Assembly (NCBI RefSeq): GCF_014873705.1
Contig: NZ_JADBDS010000001.1
Span: forward strand, 1,302,001-1,366,000
Length of the DNA stretch: 64,000 nucleotides
Source: Mycobacterium sp. OAS707
Lineage (GTDB): Bacteria; Actinomycetota; Actinomycetes; Mycobacteriales; Mycobacteriaceae
Direction of reading: 5' to 3'
Positions 46,728-55,099 of this stretch are shown here, piece by piece; within the stretch, counting starts at the first letter, position 1; each line of letters begins with the position of its first letter. A program made the translations under genes and the position numbers. The notes below the pieces were generated by a model. The model saw only the letters and a list, made by a program, of their open reading frames with translations. It was not told the origin of the DNA and made no database searches.

Positions 46728-47735
46728 TCAGCGCAGGGCGGGGATGGCGTCGGCGTGCCACGCGCCCGGCACGCATGTCCGTGAGAGCAGGTCGGTGGCC
46801 GCGTGGACGGTGCGTAGCGTCGGAGCAGGCGCACCGGTGAGGTCGGCCATCTCGACGACCGCGGTGACGATCGCGTCGAGTTCCAGTTGTTTGCCCGCCT
46901 CGAGGTCCTGCAGCATCGACGTCTTGTGGTGGCCGACGTTCTCCGCTCCGCGCAGGCGCTTCTCGATCGAAATGTCCGGCTTACTACCAACTCTCGCGGC
47001 GATGTCGAGCGTCTCTTCCATCAGTTGAGTGACGATCTGACGGGTGTGCGGGTTTTGGCAGATCTCGACCATCGTCGCTCTGGTGAGCGCACTGATTGGA
47101 TTGAACGCGACGTTGCCCATCAACTTGATCCAGATGTCGTCACGCAGATTCGGCTCGACCGGCGCCTTCAGCCCACCGGCAATCATGGCGTCGCTCAACG
47201 CTTTACAGCGCGGCGAGACCTCCCCGGACGGCTCGCCGATGGAGAACCGGGTGCCTTCCAGATGCCGGATCACGCCCGGCGCCTCGATCGTTGTCGCCGG
47301 ATACACCACGCAACCGATGGCGCGCTCGGGTGACAACACGGCACTGGTCGCCCCGCCCGGATCCACCGCCTCGATGCGACGACCCTCGTATGGGCCTGCC
47401 AGTTGGTGGAAGTACCACCACGGGATCCCGTTCTGCGCGGGAAGCACCGCGGTGTGCTCGCCGAGTAGCGGTTCGACCAGTGGACCGCACGTCGGGTAGC
47501 TGTGCGCCTTGAGTCCGAGGAAGACGTAGTCGACGGGGCCGATCTCGGCGGGGTCGTCCGTGGCGTGCGGGTGAGCCACGAAGTCACCCCGCGGGCTGAG
47601 AACCTGGACGCCGTTCTCGCGCATCGCCCGCAGATGCTCGTTGCGCGCGATCAGGTGGACCTCCGCACCACCCCGGTGCAGTGCGGCGCCCCAGTAGGCG
47701 CCGATCGCTCCGGCCCCGACGACTGCAATTCTCAC
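46728..47735 (-). CDS. Ketopantoate reductase-family protein, possible oxalyl-CoA reductase
   Basis: 335 residues of the PanE/ApbA fold: NADPH Rossmann motif VGAGAIGAYWGAAL at about 5-18, catalytic Asn in QNGIPWWYF, catalytic Lys in DDIWIKLMGNVAFNPIS and Glu in ELDAIV, in family order. The classical reaction is NADPH-dependent ketopantoate reduction. In Methylobacterium extorquens a paralogue (PanE2) reduces oxalyl-CoA to glyoxylate, and this gene sits in an oxalate region beside transhydrogenase genes and an oxalate-type operator, so that role is inferred. GTG 47735 follows AAGGAG. Confidence 0.8.
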   Translation of the reverse strand: MRIAVVGAGAIGAYWGAALHRGGAEVHLIARNEHLRAMRENGVQVLSPRGDFVAHPHATDDPAEIGPVDYVFLGLKAHSYPTCGPLVEPLLGEHTAVLPAQNGIPWWYFHQLAGPYEGRRIEAVDPGGATSAVLSPERAIGCVVYPATTIEAPGVIRHLEGTRFSIGEPSGEVSPRCKALSDAMIAGGLKAPVEPNLRDDIWIKLMGNVAFNPISALTRATMVEICQNPHTRQIVTQLMEETLDIAARVGSKPDISIEKRLRGAENVGHHKTSMLQDLEAGKQLELDAIVTAVVEMADLTGAPAPTLRTVHAATDLLSRTCVPGAWHADAIPALR

Positions 47736-47766
47736 GGCGACTCCTTGGGTATGGTCTGGACTGGTT

Positions 47767-47779
47767 GCATACAGTATGC
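47767..47779. promoter_or_regulatory. GntR-type operator site D (panE/pntAA promoter)
   Basis: Perfect palindrome GCATAC-A-GTATGC, 32 bp upstream of the PanE-type gene and 48 bp upstream of pntAA, so it can serve both directions. Same arms as the site at the fdhD/transporter promoter. Confidence 0.75.
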
Positions 47780-47826
47780 GATCTCCTCTACTGTGGCAAT
47801 GGTCCCGCCCTGCCAGGAAGAGGAAT

Positions 47827-48906
47827 ATGACGCTGATCGGAGTGCCGCGTGAGACAGCGGCGGATGAACGTCGTGTCGCGTTGGTCCCCAAGGTCGTTGA
47901 GAAACTGCATGCCGCGGGCATTGCCGTCGTCGTCGAAAGTGGTGCTGGCACAGGAGCATTGATTCCCGACGAACAATACGAACAGGCGGGCGCCAGCATT
48001 GGCGACCCATGGCCGGCAGACCTTGTGGTGAAGGTGAACCCTCCGACCACCGATGAGATCGCGCTGCTGAAGCCGGAATCCACCGTCGTCGGGTTTCTGG
48101 CACCGCGAACTCGCCCCGAGGTCGCCGACGGCTTACGACTGGCTGGGGTGACCGGCTTTGCGATGGAAGCGATTCCCCGCATTTCCCGCGCGCAGGCCAT
48201 GGATGCGTTGTCATCGCAGGCCAACGTCGCGGGATACAAGGCGGTGTTGCTGGCGGCGTCGGAATCCACCCGGTTCTTCCCGATGCTCACGACGGCCGCG
48301 GGCACCGTGAAGCCGGCTACCGTGCTGGTGCTCGGCGTCGGGGTGGCGGGTCTGCAGGCGCTGGCGACGGCGAAGCGACTGGGCGGTAAGACCACCGGCT
48401 ACGACGTACGTCCCGAAGTGGCCGACCAGGTGCGCTCGGTCGGCGCGCAATGGCTGAACCTCGGCATCGACGCGGCCGGTGAGGGCGGCTATGCCCGCGA
48501 ACTCACCGAAGCGGAGCGGGCGCAGCAGCAGGACGCACTGGAGAAGGCGATCACCGGGTTCGACGTCGTCATCACCACCGCGCTCGTGCCCGGCCGCCCT
48601 GCCCCCCGGTTGGTGACTGCGACCGCGGTGGAGGGCATGAAACCCGGCAGCGTCGTGGTCGACCTGGCCGGCGAGACCGGCGGCAACTGCGAGCTGACCG
48701 AACCGGGACAAACCGTCGTCAAACACGACGTGACGATCGCGTCTCCGCTGAACCTGCCAGCCACCATGCCCGAGCACGCCAGCGAGTTGTATGCCAAAAA
48801 CATTGCGGCACTGCTGGATCTGCTGATCAAAGACGGCGAGGTAGCACCGGATTTCGACGACGAAGTCGTCGCTGCTTCCTGCGTCACACGCGAGAGGACG
48901 AACTGA
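47827..48906 (+). CDS. pntAA: NAD(P) transhydrogenase alpha subunit, part 1
   Basis: 359-residue NAD(H)-binding domain I of proton-translocating transhydrogenase. IGVPRETAADERRVALVP is the AlaDH/PNT N-terminus, RISRAQAMDALSSQANVAGY the conserved RQD-loop region, and VLGVGVAGLQALATAKRLG the Rossmann motif. It lacks membrane helices, as in the three-subunit (split alpha) type. ATG 47827 follows GGAAGAGG. First gene of pntAA-pntAB-pntB and a YdeP-type gene, spaced by 1, -4 and 2 bases. Confidence 0.95.
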   Translation: MTLIGVPRETAADERRVALVPKVVEKLHAAGIAVVVESGAGTGALIPDEQYEQAGASIGDPWPADLVVKVNPPTTDEIALLKPESTVVGFLAPRTRPEVADGLRLAGVTGFAMEAIPRISRAQAMDALSSQANVAGYKAVLLAASESTRFFPMLTTAAGTVKPATVLVLGVGVAGLQALATAKRLGGKTTGYDVRPEVADQVRSVGAQWLNLGIDAAGEGGYARELTEAERAQQQDALEKAITGFDVVITTALVPGRPAPRLVTATAVEGMKPGSVVVDLAGETGGNCELTEPGQTVVKHDVTIASPLNLPATMPEHASELYAKNIAALLDLLIKDGEVAPDFDDEVVAASCVTRERTN

Positions 48907-48907
48907 C

Positions 48908-49207
48908 GTGTACGACCAGTTGTTGGCGAACCTGGCGATCCTGGCGTTGTCGGGATTCGTCGGTTTCTCGGTGATCTCCAAGGTCCCCAACACCTTGCAC
49001 ACGCCGTTGATGTCGGGCACCAACGCCATTCACGGCATCGTGCTGATCGGCGCGCTGGTGGTGCTCGGCCGCGTCGAGCATCCGTCGCTCGCTATCCAGG
49101 TCATCCTGTTCGTCGCCGTGGTGTTCGGAACACTCAATGTGGTCGGCGGTTTCGTGGTCACCGATCGGATGCTGGGCATGTTCAAGGGCAAGAAGGCCGC
49201 GCGATGA
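48908..49207 (+). CDS. pntAB: NAD(P) transhydrogenase alpha subunit, part 2
   Basis: 99-residue membrane part with three helices; SGFVGFSVISKVPNTLHTPLMSGTNAIHGIV is represented here by its hallmark LHTPLMSGTNAIHGI. GTG 48908 is one base after the pntAA stop and the gene overlaps pntB by four bases. Confidence 0.95.
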   Translation: MYDQLLANLAILALSGFVGFSVISKVPNTLHTPLMSGTNAIHGIVLIGALVVLGRVEHPSLAIQVILFVAVVFGTLNVVGGFVVTDRMLGMFKGKKAAR

Positions 49208-50628
49208 ACTATCTCGTCACAGTGCTCTACATCATCGCGTTCGCGATGTTCATCTACGGCCTGATGGGGCTGACCGGTCCCAAGACCGCGGTGCGCGGCA
49301 ACTGGATCGCCGGTGCTGGCATGGCCCTGGCGGTGGTGGCGACACTGATCGCGATCCGGCACACCGAAAACTGGGGGCTCATCATCGCGGGCCTGCTGCT
49401 CGGCGTGGCACTGGGAGTGCCACCCGCGCGGTTGACGAAGATGACCGCGATGCCCCAGCTGGTCGCTCTGTTCAACGGGGTGGGCGGCGGTACGGTCGCG
49501 CTGATCGCACTGTCGGAATTCATTGATACGTCAGGCTTCTCGAATTTCAAGCACGGTGAGTCGCCGACGGTGCACATCGTGGTGGCCTCGCTGTTCGCCG
49601 CGATCATCGGCTCGATCTCGTTCTGGGGTTCAATCATCGCGTTCGGCAAGCTGCAGGAGATCCTGCCCGGCCGCCCGATCGGCATCGGGAAACTGCAGCA
49701 GCCGTTCAACCTGTTGCTGCTGTTGGGTGCGGTGGCCGCCGCGGTCGCTATCGGGCTTGGCGCGCATCCCGGCATCGGCGGGGCGGCATTGTGGTGGATG
49801 ATCGGGCTGCTGGCGGCCGCGGGCGTGCTGGGCCTGATGGTGGTGCTGCCGATCGGCGGTGCCGATATGCCGGTGGTCATCTCATTGCTCAACGCCCTCA
49901 CCGGATTGTCGGCCGCTGCAGCGGGTTTGGCTCTGAACAACACATCGATGATCGTCGCAGGCATGATCGTCGGCGCGTCCGGTTCGATCCTGACGAATCT
50001 GATGGCCAAGGCGATGAACCGCTCCATTCCCGCGATCGTGGCAGGCGGCTTTGGCGGCAGCGGAATGGCAGCGTCGAGCGATGACGGAGTCGAGAAGGTG
50101 GTGAAGGCGACCTCGGCGGCCGACGCCGCGATCCAGATGGCCTACGCCAACCAGGTCATCGTCGTGCCCGGTTACGGCTTGGCGGTTGCCCAGGCGCAGC
50201 ACGCCGTCAAGGACCTGGCCGGCATGCTCGAACAGCGCGGCGTGCCAGTCAAATACGCGATTCATCCCGTCGCGGGACGGATGCCCGGACACATGAATGT
50301 GCTGCTGGCCGAGGCCGACGTCGAGTACGACGCGATGAAGGAGATGGACGACATCAACGATGACTTCTCGCGCACCGACGTGACCATCGTCATCGGCGCC
50401 AACGATGTCACCAACCCAGCGGCGCGCAACGACCCGTCGAGCCCAATTCACGGCATGCCGATCCTCAACGTCGACCAGTCCAAGTCGGTGATCGTGCTCA
50501 AGCGGTCGATGAACTCCGGCTTCGCGGGCATCGAAAACCCGTTGTTCTACGCCGACGGCACCACCATGCTGTTCGGCGATGCGAAGAAGTCGGTCACCGA
50601 GGTCGCCGAGGAACTCAAGGTTCTCTGA
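49204..50628 (+). CDS. pntB: NAD(P) transhydrogenase beta subunit
   Basis: 474-residue subunit with membrane helices (about 1-260) and the NADP(H)-binding domain III. ALIALSEF and LTGLSAAAAGLAL belong to the channel part; VIVVPGYGLAVAQAQHAV and VKYAIHPVAGRMPGHMNVLLAEA are the nucleotide-binding loops. Uses the proton gradient to drive NADH plus NADP+ to NADPH. In this setting NADH would come from formate oxidation. Confidence 0.96.
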   Translation: MNYLVTVLYIIAFAMFIYGLMGLTGPKTAVRGNWIAGAGMALAVVATLIAIRHTENWGLIIAGLLLGVALGVPPARLTKMTAMPQLVALFNGVGGGTVALIALSEFIDTSGFSNFKHGESPTVHIVVASLFAAIIGSISFWGSIIAFGKLQEILPGRPIGIGKLQQPFNLLLLLGAVAAAVAIGLGAHPGIGGAALWWMIGLLAAAGVLGLMVVLPIGGADMPVVISLLNALTGLSAAAAGLALNNTSMIVAGMIVGASGSILTNLMAKAMNRSIPAIVAGGFGGSGMAASSDDGVEKVVKATSAADAAIQMAYANQVIVVPGYGLAVAQAQHAVKDLAGMLEQRGVPVKYAIHPVAGRMPGHMNVLLAEADVEYDAMKEMDDINDDFSRTDVTIVIGANDVTNPAARNDPSSPIHGMPILNVDQSKSVIVLKRSMNSGFAGIENPLFYADGTTMLFGDAKKSVTEVAEELKVL

Positions 50629-50630
50629 CC

Positions 50631-52922
50631 ATGGGCGTCGAGAACCCAAAGATCAAGGCGCCCAAGAAGTCAGCCGCAGGCGTGCCCGCCGTGATGCACG
50701 CGCTGGAGTACTCGCTCGGGCAGACGTCGCTGGTCCGAACGGCGATCAATCTGCTCAGCATCAATCAGGCCAACGGGATCGACTGCCCTGGCTGCGCCTG
50801 GCCGGAGCCCGAGGCGGGCAAGCGACACAAGAACGAGTACTGCGAAAACGGTGCCAAACACATCAACGACGAGGCCACCACGCGCCGGCTCACGCGGGAG
50901 TTCTTCCGTGAGCACTCGATAACCGAGCTCGCCACGAAGTCCGACATGTGGCTCAACGAGCAGGGCCGGCTGACCGAGCCGATGGTCAAGGCGCCAGGGT
51001 CAGATCACTACGAACCGATCAGCTGGGACGGAGCCCTCGACCTGCTGGCTGCCGAACTGCGCAGCCTCGATTCACCCGACGAGGCGCTGTTCTACACGTC
51101 GGGCAGGCTCAGCAACGAGGCGGCCTTCCTGCTGCAGTTGTTCGCCCGGGCGTATGGCACCAACAACCTGCCCGACTGCAGCAACATGTGTCACGAATCC
51201 AGCGGCGCCGGCCTGAACGAGACGCTCGGCGTCGGCAAGGGCAGCGTGAGCCTCGACGATCTGCACGAGGCCGACCTGGTGCTCGCAGTCGGCCTCAACC
51301 CCGGCACCAACATGCCGCGGATGCTGTCGGCGCTGGAGGAGACCAAGCGCAACGGTGGCCATGTCATCGCCGTGAACACGTTGCCCGAAGCAGGCCTGAT
51401 CCGGTTCAAGAACCCACAGAAGCTCAGCGGAATCGTCGGCCGCGGAACGCCGATTGCCGATCAGTTCCTGCACATCAAACCGTGCGGCGACCTGGCGCTG
51501 TTTCAGGCCATCAATGCGCTGCTGCTCAAGGCCGAGGACGCCGCACCCGGGACAGTGCTGGACTTCGCGTTCATCGACACCCACACCTCAGGCTTTGCCG
51601 AGTTCGCCGATCACGCTCGGCAGATCGCATGGTCGGATGTCCTTGACGCGACCGGCCTTTCGCGTGAGGAAATCCAGAGCGTGGTCGACCGTGTGCTGAA
51701 GAGCACGAAGGTCATCGTCTGCTGGGCGATGGGGGTCACCCAACAGAAGCACGGCGTGGCAACAGTCCGCGAGATGGTGAATTTCCTGATGCTGCGCGGA
51801 AACCTGGGCAGGCCGGGAACCGGCGTCTGTCCGGTCCGCGGGCACAGCAATGTCCAGGGCGACCGCACAATGGGCATCTGGGAGAAGATGCCACAGTCGT
51901 TCCTCGATGCCCTCGAAGCGGAGTTCGGCTTCACTCCCCCGCCGCATCACGGCTTGGACGCGGTCGACTCCATCCGGGCGATGCGCGATGGCAGAGCCAA
52001 GGTGTTCGTTGGCTTCGCAGGCAATTTCGTGCGCGCCACCCCGGACAGCGATGTGACCGAACGTGCGATGCGCAACTGCCGGTTGACAGCACACGTCTCG
52101 ACGAAGCTCAATCGCTCCCACGCGGTGTGCGGCCAGACGGCGTTGATACTGCCGACATTGGGCCGCACCGACCGCGATGTCCAGTCAACCGGCGAGCAGT
52201 TCGTCACGGTCGAAGACTCGATGAGCATCGTGCATCAATCCCGCGGCAGGCTCACGCCCGCATCTGACACTCTGCTGAGTGAGGTGGCGATCGTGTGCAG
52301 GCTCGCCCGTCGCACACTGGACAGCGGGCCGGAAATTTCCTGGGAGAAGTTCGAATCCGACTATGACGTGATCCGCGACGCGATATCCCAGGTGGTCCCC
52401 GACTTCGAGGACTTCAACGATCGGGTGCGTCGGCCGGGCGGCTTCGCACTGACCAATCCGGTCAACGAGTACCGGTTCAACACGGCATCGGGTAAGGCGC
52501 AGTTCACGCGCAACACCTTCGACAGAATCCGGGTCCCCACAGGGCATCTCGTACTGCAGACCATGCGGTCACACGACCAGTGGAATACTGTGCCGTACGC
52601 CCCGAACGACCGGTACCGCGGCATCAAGAACGCCCGCCGGATCGTGTTGGTCAATCCCGCCGACATCGATGCGCTCGGATTGGCCGATGCGCAGCGGGTC
52701 GACTTGGTCAGCAGTTGGGAAGACGGTATCGAGCGGCGGGCGAAGGACTTTCGCGTAGTTGCCTATCCCGCTGCGCGAGGTTCGGCGGCGTCGTATTACC
52801 CGGAGACCAACGTGCTCGTTCCGCTCGACAGCGTCGCCGACATCAGCAACACCCCAACCTCCAAAGGGGTTTTCGTTCGCTTGGAACCGGCGGCGTGCCA
52901 AGGCGAGGCGTCGGATGCCTGA
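50631..52922 (+). CDS. FdhF/YdeP-family molybdopterin oxidoreductase
   Basis: 763-residue bis-MGD protein of the YdeP group. The N-terminal cysteine motif is DCPGCAWPEP (Cys52, Cys55) with a later Cys in NEYCENG, unlike the FDH CxxCxxxC. The molybdenum-site segment reads NMCHESSGAGL, giving a Cys-His pair, and VCPVRGHSNVQGDRTMG and the C-terminal FNTASGKAQF follow. Substrate of the group is unknown; in E. coli ydeP is linked to acid resistance. It starts 2 bp after pntB, so it belongs to the transhydrogenase operon. Confidence 0.9.
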   Translation: MGVENPKIKAPKKSAAGVPAVMHALEYSLGQTSLVRTAINLLSINQANGIDCPGCAWPEPEAGKRHKNEYCENGAKHINDEATTRRLTREFFREHSITELATKSDMWLNEQGRLTEPMVKAPGSDHYEPISWDGALDLLAAELRSLDSPDEALFYTSGRLSNEAAFLLQLFARAYGTNNLPDCSNMCHESSGAGLNETLGVGKGSVSLDDLHEADLVLAVGLNPGTNMPRMLSALEETKRNGGHVIAVNTLPEAGLIRFKNPQKLSGIVGRGTPIADQFLHIKPCGDLALFQAINALLLKAEDAAPGTVLDFAFIDTHTSGFAEFADHARQIAWSDVLDATGLSREEIQSVVDRVLKSTKVIVCWAMGVTQQKHGVATVREMVNFLMLRGNLGRPGTGVCPVRGHSNVQGDRTMGIWEKMPQSFLDALEAEFGFTPPPHHGLDAVDSIRAMRDGRAKVFVGFAGNFVRATPDSDVTERAMRNCRLTAHVSTKLNRSHAVCGQTALILPTLGRTDRDVQSTGEQFVTVEDSMSIVHQSRGRLTPASDTLLSEVAIVCRLARRTLDSGPEISWEKFESDYDVIRDAISQVVPDFEDFNDRVRRPGGFALTNPVNEYRFNTASGKAQFTRNTFDRIRVPTGHLVLQTMRSHDQWNTVPYAPNDRYRGIKNARRIVLVNPADIDALGLADAQRVDLVSSWEDGIERRAKDFRVVAYPAARGSAASYYPETNVLVPLDSVADISNTPTSKGVFVRLEPAACQGEASDA

Positions 52923-52952
52923 CGCCGTCGCCGCCACCGACAGTTAGTCGAG

Positions 52953-53246
52953 TCAGACGTCGCTGCTGATGTACCGCTTCTTGACGGGCGGCTCGGCGAG
53001 CAGTGGAGGTAAATCGGTGATTCGGCCGTCGCCCGCGCGAAAACTGCGGTAAGCCTCATCGTGCTCGACCGTCTCCCAGATTTCGTAGATGAGCCAGTGC
53101 GCGTCGTCGTCCTCATCGACGAGGACGTCGGTTCGGAGATTGCCGTCGAAGGCGCGGGTGTCTTGAAGCGCCCGGCCCATGACATCGCGGCCCGCCGCGA
53201 CCGACTCAGGCTTGAATTTCAGTTCGAGTATCACGGTGACTGCCAT
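52953..53246 (-). CDS. Antibiotic biosynthesis monooxygenase-domain protein
   Basis: 97-residue ferredoxin-like ABM/quinol monooxygenase domain protein (VTVILELKFKPESVAAGRDVM, then HWLIYEIWETVEHDEAYRSF). Members are cofactor-free monooxygenases or small stress proteins. ATG 53246 follows AAGGGAG. It lies 34 bp after the lipoprotein hydrolase on the same strand and probably ends that operon. Confidence 0.82.
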   Translation of the reverse strand: MAVTVILELKFKPESVAAGRDVMGRALQDTRAFDGNLRTDVLVDEDDDAHWLIYEIWETVEHDEAYRSFRAGDGRITDLPPLLAEPPVKKRYISSDV

Positions 53247-53280
53247 AGAAATCTCCCTTGTTGTTTGACGGTGCCGGTAG

Positions 53281-54246
53281 TCAATGCTGGTTGGCTGACA
53301 GGAAATTGCGAATGTAGTCCGCCATTTCTGACGCGGCGGTGTCGAGCGCGAAATGGCCTCCGTCGACGATGTGCAACTCCGCGCCGGGAATGTCCCGTTG
53401 GTCCGCGGCGGTCTCCGCGATGAGGAACGACGGATCGTACTTTCCCCACAGCACCATGGTGCGCGGCTTGTGTTCACGCAGCCACGCATCCCAGGCGTCA
53501 TAGGACGAGACGTTGGTCCGGTAGTCGTAGAACAAGTCGACCTGAATATTGCCCTGCGCCGGGTCGGTCAGGAAGCGGTATTCGTCGGTCCACAGATCGG
53601 GGTCGTAGCGCTCGATGTTTGGATCGGTGCCGACATGCCGCTGCCGGGTCGCCTCCAGGGAAAGAAAGTTCCGCCGGAACTGGGCCTCATGGGCCACGCG
53701 GTCGGCCCAGAAGGCTCGCCTCGCGTCCCACAGCGGCCCGAGTGCGTCAGCATGCAGTGCGGCGTTTTGGATGATGAGGCTCTGCAGTCGTTCCGGATGC
53801 GCGACAACCATTCTCATGCCTACGTCGGCGCCGTAGTCCTGGAACGAGAGGTTGTACTGCGACAGGCCGAGCTTCTCGGTGAAATGGTCCACCACCGTGG
53901 CCAGGTGATCGAAGGTGTAGGCGAACTTCGCTGGATCGGGCCAGTCGCTGTGGCCGAAGCCGGGAAGGTCGGGGGCGATCAGATGGAACCGGTCTGAAAG
54001 CCGGGCGAACAGCGGATCGAACATCCGCGATGACGACGGGAAGCCGTGCAGCAGAAGCACAACGGGCCCGTCAGTCGGACCGGCTTCGCGATAGAAGATC
54101 GAAAGGCCGTCGACATCCGCAGTCTTGTACGCCACGGGCCGTTGCTCGGTTGGAGGCCGATTCGCCGCACTGCCTGAGTTCGAGCACGCCGAAACCACTG
54201 TGACGAGCAACGCGGCCGCGAGCCACACACCCAGCGTCCTACGCAT
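53281..54246 (-). CDS. Exported alpha/beta hydrolase lipoprotein, epoxide-hydrolase type
   Basis: 321 residues. The N-terminal signal ends in a lipobox VVSACSNSG (Cys21), so the mature enzyme is probably anchored outside the membrane. Hydrolase motifs: LLLHGFPSSSRMF near 64, PDLPGFGHS, nucleophile Asp137 in LSFQDYGADVG, and late His in DGGHFALD. An Asp nucleophile points to epoxide hydrolases or dehalogenases and not esterases. The ATG overlaps the preceding crotonase stop by 8 bases. Confidence 0.86.
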   Translation of the reverse strand: MRRTLGVWLAAALLVTVVSACSNSGSAANRPPTEQRPVAYKTADVDGLSIFYREAGPTDGPVVLLLHGFPSSSRMFDPLFARLSDRFHLIAPDLPGFGHSDWPDPAKFAYTFDHLATVVDHFTEKLGLSQYNLSFQDYGADVGMRMVVAHPERLQSLIIQNAALHADALGPLWDARRAFWADRVAHEAQFRRNFLSLEATRQRHVGTDPNIERYDPDLWTDEYRFLTDPAQGNIQVDLFYDYRTNVSSYDAWDAWLREHKPRTMVLWGKYDPSFLIAETAADQRDIPGAELHIVDGGHFALDTAASEMADYIRNFLSANQH

Positions 54247-55077
54247 GATCCGTTTCGCCGAGTTGACCGACGTGGTAACCCAACCGCGTCTCCACGTCTC
54301 CGGGCTTCTGCAAGCCGCGTTCGATCAGCGTCTGCACCCGCTGTTGGGCAGCGGGCCTGGCCAGTGCAGCGAGGAAAGCCTCCCACTCCGGGGCGATCTC
54401 GGCGTCGGACGGCAAGGTGCTCACATTCGCGAGGTGTTTCGTTTCGGCGATGGCCTCCTTGTCGAACGACGAGATGCGCAGCGCCAGCGCGTCGACGAAG
54501 GTGTCGAGTTCCGTGTCGGGCAGCGCGCGGTTGACGTAGCCGTACCGCTCGGCGAGCTCCCCGTCGATGTCGTCCGCGCCGAGCAGTACTTCCAAGGCGC
54601 GCCCGCGACCGATCAACCGGGACAGCCGTGCGATCGGTCCGCCACCCGGCACCAGGCCGGCGCCGACTTCCCATTGCGACAAGACGGCCTTCTCCCGGCT
54701 GGCGAAACGCATGTCACTTGCGAGCGCCAGTTCGCTGCCCACACCCGTTGCCCTGCCGCGAATTGCGGCGATCGAGACGAACGGGGCCCGGCTCAGTCTG
54801 GCGAGAAGATCAGGCAGATACTGCAGACCGGTCGTGCCGACCGGTAGCCGGGTCGACTCCTCCAGCGGTCGTCAAAGTCGTAGTGCGTCAGGAAGAACCC
54901 GTCGACGGCGCTGTCGAAGACGACGACCTTGACGTCCTCGTCGTTCTCCAGATCGGCGATCACCCGCCCGAGTTCCAGGCTGCTCTCCGGCCCGAAGATG
55001 TTCAGCGGCGGGTGGTCGAACGTCACTCGCCAGTACGCGGGCGATCGGCGCGTAACGGAGATTCGCGTAGAGCTCAC
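54239..55077 (-). pseudogene. Enoyl-CoA hydratase/isomerase family, frameshifted
   Basis: Crotonase of about 279 codons split by a one-base frameshift near 54866-54870. The N-terminal part (from ATG 55077) reads VTFDHPPLNIFGPESS...FFLTHYDFDD and then runs out of frame to a stop at 54793. The next frame resumes at once with ESTRLPVGTTGLQYL and continues through GRATGVGSELALASDMRFAS to 54239. Restoring one C in the GACC run would join them. It is either a young pseudogene or a sequencing error. Between the DJ-1-like gene and the lipoprotein hydrolase, same strand. Confidence 0.82.
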
Positions 55078-55099
55078 GATGCCTTCCTGCGTCGAAGCG

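Noticed and set aside
50631..52922. YdeP-type protein as the main formate dehydrogenase
   Set aside because: It lacks the N-terminal CxxCxxxC cluster motif of formate dehydrogenases and has CPGCAWP instead; the fds operon supplies a complete enzyme.
24998..53246. Horizontally acquired island with integrase or insertion sequences
   Set aside because: No integrase, transposase, tRNA or direct-repeat boundary was found, and base composition looks like the flanks.
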